From the NCBI RefSeq assembly GCF_030252345.1, contig NZ_CP126980.1, positions 1,015,501 through 1,079,500 of the forward strand: a stretch of 64,000 bases of DNA. Reading direction: 5' to 3'. Both the position numbers and the translations under genes were made by a program. This DNA is from Actinoplanes oblitus. GTDB taxonomy: Bacteria > Actinomycetota > Actinomycetes > Mycobacteriales > Micromonosporaceae. Shown here piece by piece: positions 58,632 through 64,000 of this stretch. Numbering within the stretch: position 1 is the first letter of the stretch; each line of letters opens with the position of its first letter. The notes beneath the pieces were generated by a model that was not told the DNA's origin, made no database searches, and saw nothing but the letters and a program-made list of their open reading frames with translations.

Positions 58632-59738
58632 ATGACCTTGCGCATCCTGGTGGTGGGCGCCGGCATCGCCGGTCTGGCAGCGGCCCGGGGGCTGCGAGTC
58701 GCGGGCTTCCGCCCGGATGTGGTGGAGGCTCTGCCCGCCAGCATGAATCCCAGCGCCGGCATCTATCTGCCCGGCAACGCCTCCCGCGCGCTGCGCCTGC
58801 TCGGCCTCGACGTCCCGCTGCGCCCGCTCGGTGACCTGATCTTCCGGCAGGTCTTCCTGGACATGCGCGGCCGCGAACTGTTCGAGATGGACGTGGCCGG
58901 TCTCTGGGCCGGCGTCGGCGAGTCCCGCGCGCTGTCCCGCACCGATCTCCAGCAGGTGCTGCTCACCGGCGTCGGCGGCGAGGTGCGTTACGACACCGGG
59001 GTGCGTGATCTGCAGATCGTCGAGGGCGGCGCCAAGGTCGAGTTCGCCTCCGGCGCGATGGCGGAGTATGACCTGGTGGTCGGCGCCGACGGCCGCCGCT
59101 CGACGATCCGCGACCGGATCGGGCTGGGCGGGCCGCCCACCCCGACCGGGCAGATCGTCTATCGCGCCGTGGTCTCCGGCGGCCCGCCGCTCACCGACTG
59201 GACCGCGGTGCTGGGCCGGCGGGCGCAGTTCGTCGCGATGCCGATGGGCGGTCGCCGGATCTACTGCTATGCCGACGAGACCGCGCCCGACGCCCCGGAC
59301 CCGGCCGACCCGCGTGCCCGGCTGCAGGAGGTGTTCGGTTCGTTCGGCGGGCCGGTCCCGGCCATCCTCGACCGGATCGAGAAGGTGTCGGTCGCCCGCA
59401 CCGACGAGGTGGTCCTGCCGTCCTGGTCGAGCGGTCCGGTGGTGCTGGTCGGTGACGCCGCGCACGCCACCGCGCCGACCCTGGCCCAGGGCGCGGCGAT
59501 GTCCTTCGAGGACGGGTACGTGCTGGGGCAGGAGCTGCGCCGGGCGGAGGCCGACATCGCGGGCGCGCTGCGGGCCTTCGAGGAGCGGCGGCGGCCGCGC
59601 TGCGCCGAGGTGCGCGATCGCACCCGCGAGCGGGACCGGACCAGGGACGTGCCGCCGGCGCTGCGTGACCCGATGCTGCGCCGCCGCGGCCTTCGCATCT
59701 TCACCGATCACTACAAGGCTCTGACCGCCCCCGTTTAA
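58632..59738 (+). CDS. FAD-dependent monooxygenase (PHBH-like)
   Basis: The 368-residue protein has all three FAD signatures of group A aromatic hydroxylases: VVGAGIAGLAAARGLRVAGF at the N-terminus, YDLVVGADGRRSTIRD near 140 and VVLVGDAAHATAPTLAQGAA near 273. It would use NAD(P)H and oxygen to hydroxylate or epoxidise a small molecule. ATG 58632 follows GAAGG. It is divergent from the PE-ligase gene, and ctaD follows on the same strand after 136 bases. Confidence 0.88.
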   Translation: MTLRILVVGAGIAGLAAARGLRVAGFRPDVVEALPASMNPSAGIYLPGNASRALRLLGLDVPLRPLGDLIFRQVFLDMRGRELFEMDVAGLWAGVGESRALSRTDLQQVLLTGVGGEVRYDTGVRDLQIVEGGAKVEFASGAMAEYDLVVGADGRRSTIRDRIGLGGPPTPTGQIVYRAVVSGGPPLTDWTAVLGRRAQFVAMPMGGRRIYCYADETAPDAPDPADPRARLQEVFGSFGGPVPAILDRIEKVSVARTDEVVLPSWSSGPVVLVGDAAHATAPTLAQGAAMSFEDGYVLGQELRRAEADIAGALRAFEERRRPRCAEVRDRTRERDRTRDVPPALRDPMLRRRGLRIFTDHYKALTAPV

Positions 59739-59874
59739 CACACCGAGTTCGTCCTAGGTGGCCCTTTGGTCACCCCGCGATGGCCTGAGGTCGTCGGGGG
59801 ACTATTCTGCCAGCGAGGTACGCCCGATCTTCAGGGTGTGCCGAGTGGGACGAACGAGACAACGGAGGCATTTC

Positions 59875-61635
59875 GTGACGACCGTTGCGCCGTCGCCGAT
59901 CGCGACCCGTCCATATCCGGTCAGGCGGCAGGTCAAGGGTTCGGCATTGGCCCGAATCCTGCGCACGACGGACGCGAAGCAGATCGGGATCATGTACATG
60001 GTCACCGCCTTCGTGTTCTTCCTGCTGGGCGGCCTCATGGCCCTGCTGATGCGGGCCGAGCTGGCGCGGCCGGGGATGCAGATCCTGTCGCCGGAGCAGT
60101 TCAACCAGCTGTTCACCATGCACGGCACGATCATGCTGCTGTTCTTCGCCACCCCGATCGTGTTCGCCTTCGGCAACTACGTGGTGCCGATCCAGATCGG
60201 CGCGCCCGACGTGTCGTTCCCCCGGCTGAACGCGTTCGCGTACTGGCTCTACCTGTTCGGCGGCCTGATCACCATCGGCGGGTTCCTCACCCCCGGTGGC
60301 GCGGCCGACTTCGGCTGGTTCGCCTACACCCCGCTGAGCAACTCGCTGCACTCGCCGGGCGTCGGCGGCAACATGTGGGTGGTCGGCCTGGCGATCTCGG
60401 GTCTGGGCACGATCCTCGGCTCGGTGAACCTGATCACCACGATCCTGACCCTGCGCGCGCCCGGCATGACCATGTTCCGGATGCCGATCATGACCTGGAA
60501 CATGCTGGTCACGGCGCTGCTCGCGGTGATGGTCTTCCCGTTCCTGGCGGCCGCCCTGTTCGCTCTCGCCGCCGACCGGGTCCTCGGCGCGCACGTCTTC
60601 GACGTGCAGACCGGCGGTCCGATGCTCTGGCAGCACCTCTTCTGGTTCTTCGGCCACCCCGAGGTGTACATCATCGCCCTGCCGTTCTTCGGCATCATCA
60701 CCGAGGTCATCCCGGTGTTCAGCCGCAAGCCGGTGTTCGGCTACAAGGGCCTGGTCGCCGCGACCCTGCTGATCGGCGCGCTGTCGATGTCGGTGTGGGC
60801 GCACCACATGTTCGTCACCGGCCAGGTGCTGCTGCCGTTCTTCAGCTTCCTGAGCTTCCTGATCGCCGTGCCGACCGGCATGAAGTTCTTCGTCTGGATC
60901 GGCACCATGTGGCGCGGCCAGATCAGCTTCGAGCCGCCGATGCTGTTCGCGATCGGCTTCATGGTCACGTTCCTCTTCGGTGGTCTCTCCGGCGTGCTGC
61001 TGGCCGCCCCGCCGATCGACTTCCACGTGTCGGACTCGTACTTCGTGATCGCGCACTTCCACTACGTGCTCTTCGGCACCATCGTGTTCGCGGTCTTCTC
61101 CGGCATCTACTTCTGGTTCCCGAAGATGTTCGGCCGGTACCTGGACGACCGCCTCGCCAAGGTGCACTTCTGGCTGACCTTCGTCGGCTTCCACACCACC
61201 TTCCTGGTGCAGCACTGGCTGGGCACCAAGGGCATGCCCCGGCGTTACGCCGACTACCTGCCCACCGACGGCTTCACCACGCTGAACACGGTCTCCACGA
61301 TCGGCTCGTTCATCCTGGGCCTGGCCACGCTGCCGTTCCTCTACAACATCTGGAAGTCCTACAAGGTCGGCAAGGTCGCCACGGCCGACGACCCGTGGGG
61401 CCACGGCAACTCGCTGGAGTGGGCGACCACCACCCCGCCGCCGCTGCGCAACTTCGACCGGATGCCGCGGATCCGCTCCGAGCGGCCCGCCTTCGACCTG
61501 AAGTTCCCGGAGCTCGCGGCCGGCGACAACCAGTCGATCGCGGGTCCGCCGGAGGGCGGCGCCCGGGTGCTGACCCACGAGTCCGACGGTGGGGCGACCT
61601 ACCGGGAGGACGTCGCGAGCAACAAGGACAACTGA
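59875..61635 (+). CDS. ctaD: Cytochrome c oxidase subunit I (aa3 type)
   Basis: The 586-residue protein has twelve membrane helices and the heme-copper ligands: [13 protein letters not shown] (low-spin heme His), [16 protein letters not shown] (CuB His and the cross-linked Tyr), WAHHMFVTG (CuB His pair) and HFHYVLFGT (heme a3/a His). It is the catalytic subunit of the terminal oxidase that reduces oxygen and pumps protons. GTG 59875 follows GGAGG at 59864-59868; an upstream extension from 59758 has no hydrophobic or conserved character. Other subunits are not in the window, so the oxidase operon is split. Confidence 0.96.
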   Translation: MTTVAPSPIATRPYPVRRQVKGSALARILRTTDAKQIGIMYMVTAFVFFLLGGLMALLMRAELARPGMQILSPEQFNQLFTMHGTIMLLFFATPIVFAFGNYVVPIQIGAPDVSFPRLNAFAYWLYLFGGLITIGGFLTPGGAADFGWFAYTPLSNSLHSPGVGGNMWVVGLAISGLGTILGSVNLITTILTLRAPGMTMFRMPIMTWNMLVTALLAVMVFPFLAAALFALAADRVLGAHVFDVQTGGPMLWQHLFWFFGHPEVYIIALPFFGIITEVIPVFSRKPVFGYKGLVAATLLIGALSMSVWAHHMFVTGQVLLPFFSFLSFLIAVPTGMKFFVWIGTMWRGQISFEPPMLFAIGFMVTFLFGGLSGVLLAAPPIDFHVSDSYFVIAHFHYVLFGTIVFAVFSGIYFWFPKMFGRYLDDRLAKVHFWLTFVGFHTTFLVQHWLGTKGMPRRYADYLPTDGFTTLNTVSTIGSFILGLATLPFLYNIWKSYKVGKVATADDPWGHGNSLEWATTTPPPLRNFDRMPRIRSERPAFDLKFPELAAGDNQSIAGPPEGGARVLTHESDGGATYREDVASNKDN

Positions 61636-61648
61636 GCCCGTCGCAAAC

Positions 61649-61685
61649 GGCCCGCATCCCCTCGGGGGTGCGGGCCGCTTCGTTT
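61649..61685 (+). terminator. Intrinsic terminator after ctaD
   Basis: GGCCCGCATCCC pairs with GGGGTGCGGGCC (12 bp, 4-nt loop) followed by GCTTCGTTTTCC, 13 bases after the stop codon. Confidence 0.85.
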
Positions 61686-61882
61686 TCCGGAGGTGGCGCC
61701 GCTCGCCGGATTGTCGTCACTGCTACCGGTCGCGTCGTCGGTGGCCGGTTTTTCCGGTCGTTCCGTCGCCTGGCGCCTCGTCGCCGGTCGTTCTGTCGCC
61801 GGTCGCTGACGTGAGCTGTACTAAAGCCGTTGGTTTCTGTCGTACCCCTGCGGGAGGATCGGCGGCGGAGGTCAGGATCGTC

Positions 61883-63181
61883 ATGTTGCTCAAGCCTTAC
61901 CGGGAAACCCTCGCGCTGCCCAAAATCCCGTCGTTGCTGGTGGTCGCCACGCTGGCCCGCATCCCGATCGCGGCCGCCGCCGTGGTGCTCACCCTGCACG
62001 TGGTCACCGACCTGGATCGGGGTTATGGCGCGGCCGGCCTGGTGGGCGCTGCGGCGACCATCGGCGGCTCGCTCGGCGCCCCGCTGATGGGCCGGCTCAT
62101 CGACCGGCGCGGGCTGCGCCCGGTGCTGGTGCTGACCACCGTGGCCGAGGTGATCTATTGGCTGGTGGCGCAGGCCCTGCCCTATTGGGCGCTGCTGCCG
62201 GTCGCCGTGGTCGGCGGCTTCCTGGCGCTGCCCGCGTTCTCGGTGGCCCGGCAGTCGATCGCCGCGCTCACCCCGGAGTCGCATCGGCTGCCCGCGTTCG
62301 CCCTCGACTCGATGACCACCGAGCTGTCGTTCATGGCCGGTCCCGCCCTCGGCGTGCTGATCGCGACCAGTCCGGCCGGCCCGCGCGTCGCCATGCTCAC
62401 CCTGGCCGGCGGCATCCTGCTGGCCGGTCTCGGCCTCTGGCTGCTCAACCCGCCGACTCGCGCCGAGCACGAGGCCCCGGTCTCGGCCGGTGAGCGGGTC
62501 GCCCGGCGCGAGTGGCTCAAGCCGCGGTTCGTCGCCGTCCTGGCCGTCACGATGGCCGCGACGCTGGTGCTCTCCGGCACCGACGTGTCGGTGGTCGCGG
62601 TGCTCCGGGAGTCCGGCGAGCTCGGCTGGAGCGGCCTGGTGATGTCGCTCTGGGCGCTGTTCTCCCTGATCGGCGGCTTCGCCTATGGCACTGTCCGGCG
62701 CGGCCTGCCGGTCCTGGCGCTGTTCGCCCCGATGGCGATGCTGACCATCCCGGTCGGCCTGGGCGGCTCACACTGGTGGCTGCTGGCCCTGCTGCTGATC
62801 CCGGCCGGCGCGCTCTGCGCCCCGACCATCACCGCCAGCTCCTCCGCGATCAGCCGGATGATCCCGGCCGCGGCCCGCGGCGAGGCGATGGGCCTGCACA
62901 ATTCGGCCCTCACCGTCGGCGTCGCCCTCGGCGGCCCCCTGGCCGGCCTGGCCATCGACTCCCTCGGGCCGGCCTGGGGCTTCACCGCCGTCGGCGCCGT
63001 CGGCGTCCTGGTCGCCCTACTGGTCCTCCCCGCCGAGCTGCGCCGCCGCCGCGACACCCCTGCGGTCCCGGACGGCCCGGACGCGGTGCCCGCCGGCGTC
63101 CCGTCGCCGCCGGAGACCGCTCGCGATGTCGAGCTCGCCTCGGCCCAGCCCGCCTCGGGCGCGGCCTCTGGGGCGCACTGA
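61883..63181 (+). CDS. MFS transporter
   Basis: The 432-residue protein has twelve hydrophobic helices with the MFS loop GAPLMGRLIDRRGLRPVLVL after helix 2 and a charged central loop (about 190-212). A charged C-terminal tail of about 45 residues is rich in Pro, Ala and Asp. It is probably an efflux-type carrier of unknown substrate. ATG 61883 starts directly before MLLKPYRETLALPKIPSLLV; the frame is open upstream through the ctaD terminator, which cannot be coding. Confidence 0.82.
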   Translation: MLLKPYRETLALPKIPSLLVVATLARIPIAAAAVVLTLHVVTDLDRGYGAAGLVGAAATIGGSLGAPLMGRLIDRRGLRPVLVLTTVAEVIYWLVAQALPYWALLPVAVVGGFLALPAFSVARQSIAALTPESHRLPAFALDSMTTELSFMAGPALGVLIATSPAGPRVAMLTLAGGILLAGLGLWLLNPPTRAEHEAPVSAGERVARREWLKPRFVAVLAVTMAATLVLSGTDVSVVAVLRESGELGWSGLVMSLWALFSLIGGFAYGTVRRGLPVLALFAPMAMLTIPVGLGGSHWWLLALLLIPAGALCAPTITASSSAISRMIPAAARGEAMGLHNSALTVGVALGGPLAGLAIDSLGPAWGFTAVGAVGVLVALLVLPAELRRRRDTPAVPDGPDAVPAGVPSPPETARDVELASAQPASGAASGAH

Positions 63182-63817
63182 CCGTTCCTCACCTCGGCCA
63201 GGTCGAGCGCTTCTTGACTTGACCTGACCGAGGTGGGCCGCTCGGCTGCCCCGGATCTCCGGCCAGCCCCTGCTTGGCTGCTGCCTGCTGCCCGCCGCCT
63301 GCCCCGGGCTGCTTGCCGTCTGCCGTCTGCTGTCCTGGCTGCCCGCTGTCCCGGCTGTCCCAGCTGTCCCGGCGGTCCCAGCTGCCGGCTGTCCCGGCTG
63401 CCCCCGGGCTGCCGCCTGCGCCCGGGCTGCTTGGCGCCTGCCGTCTGCCGCTCGGCCGTCCGGATCTCCGGCCGGCCCTGCTCGACCGCGCCGACTGCCC
63501 GCAGCGCACTGCTCGGCTGCTGGGGCGGCTCGGTGGTGCCGCCGCTGCGGTGCTGCGTTTTCTCCTCGCCGGGTCTTTCGCGGTCTGCGCCGCTTTGTGT
63601 CGGGCCGGCTGCTGCGGTCGATTTCTGGAGGCGGGCTGGTCCGGAGAGTGGCTGGCATAAATCGTTTGGTGGCGGTGGGCTCGGCGGGTAGCTTCTGTGC
63701 GGAACTCCGAATTTCCGGGCCTTGGATACGTGTCGCAGACGGGCCTGGGGACCTCGCCGTGAGCGGGGAGGAGGTGGCGACGTCAGTTGTTGCTGCCTGT
63801 CTTTCGAGGAGACGTTC
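63182..63817. other. 636-base region without gene, rich in short CTGTCCCGG-type repeats
   Basis: From about 63240 to 63500 the sequence is full of GCTGTCCCGGCTG, GGCTGCC and GCCCGGGCTGC words in irregular tandem order. Open frames on both strands reflect this pattern (Leu/Pro/Cys/Arg-rich translations). From about 63650 the base composition becomes more ordinary and probably contains the promoter of the last gene. Confidence 0.5.
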
Positions 63818-64000
63818 ATGGAAATCGGCCTTGGGCTGCCCGTCAGTGATCCGGTTCGGTTGCTGGAGTGGGCTCGGCTCGCCGAAGAACATCAGTTCGC
63901 CACGGTCGCGCTGCTGGACCGCCTGGCCTACGACAACCCGGAACCGCTGACCGCGCTCGCCGTGCTGGCCGGCGCGACAAGCCGGATCCGGCTGCAGACG
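63818..64000 (+). CDS. LLM-class flavin-dependent oxidoreductase, N-terminal part (3' end outside the window)
   Basis: The frame starts at ATG 63818, with CGAGGAG 5 bases upstream, and stays open to the end of the window (61 codons). MEIGLGLPVSDPVRLLEWAR and then VLAGATSRIRLQT are the first strand and helix and a later strand of the luciferase-like TIM barrel. It is likely an F420 or FMN-dependent monooxygenase or reductase; its length and substrate are not visible. Confidence 0.8.
   Translation, partial: MEIGLGLPVSDPVRLLEWARLAEEHQFATVALLDRLAYDNPEPLTALAVLAGATSRIRLQT

Noticed and set aside
58372..58635. 87-codon frame before the FAD monooxygenase
   Set aside because: It overlaps the promoter and start region of the monooxygenase and has no conserved features.

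Overview
The window is high-GC actinobacterial chromosome, most likely from Actinoplanes or another member of the Micromonosporaceae (inference). Support comes from codon usage, frequent GTG and TTG starts, a mycothiol-type formaldehyde dehydrogenase, F420/LLM-type oxidoreductases, an FxSxx-COOH peptide locus and a Gram-positive type IV pilus operon. Both ends cut through genes: an M23 peptidase on the left and an LLM oxidoreductase on the right.

Layout. 0-2.3 kb: the trans-translation pair smpB and ssrA (tmRNA) with a cellulose-binding-like protein between them. 2.3-4.2 kb: toxin debris, namely hicB with a frameshifted hicA, then a broken Rhs-type toxin tail overlapping an intact HEAT-repeat gene that looks like its immunity gene. 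4.4-5.6 kb: an ECF sigma factor with a membrane partner. 5.8-10.1 kb: pntAB transhydrogenase and a cytochrome P450. 10.14-14.13 kb: remnant of an integrative element in the 3' end of a tRNA-Ala(GGC) gene. It is bounded by a roughly 48-bp duplicated tRNA segment and carries a broken tyrosine recombinase and lower-GC cargo. 14.2-17.8 kb: housekeeping genes (YqgE family, MTA phosphorylase, PLDc_N protein, receiver, LLM oxidoreductase).

17.8-25.7 kb: a compact minus-strand type IV pilus operon, pilB-pilT-pilC-pilA-pilD-pilM-pilN-pilO, with several overlapping stop/start pairs. 25.8-28.1 kb: a GlxA-type regulator divergent from an MFS transporter, then a tandem repeat. 28.5-35 kb: a STAS protein, an FxsT-like NB-ARC/TPR protein with a degenerate P-loop, a GGDEF/EAL protein, a HExxH peptide-modification enzyme and a 62-codon precursor ending in FNSAL. 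This is an FxSxx-COOH system with no radical SAM enzyme in the window.

36.4-44.1 kb: an Fe-S-type PD-(D/E)XK nuclease translationally coupled to a probable beta-barrel protein, and, after a SpoIIE phosphatase, a prim-pol and a truncated Beta-family gene, an SF1 helicase. The three parts resemble a Dna2 nuclease-helicase split over separate polypeptides. 44.65-45.74 kb holds no convincing gene. 46.6-54 kb: a short-chain dehydrogenase, a 1469-residue SF1 helicase with a C-terminal Vsr-like nuclease domain, and a PAS-GGDEF-EAL protein. 54.1-64 kb: a MarR regulator, mycothiol-dependent formaldehyde dehydrogenase, a GH63-like hydrolase, a 3'-phosphoesterase fused to a ligase domain lacking catalytic residues, an FAD monooxygenase, ctaD, an MFS transporter and the partial LLM gene.

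All family assignments come from reading motifs in the translations. No database search was run.
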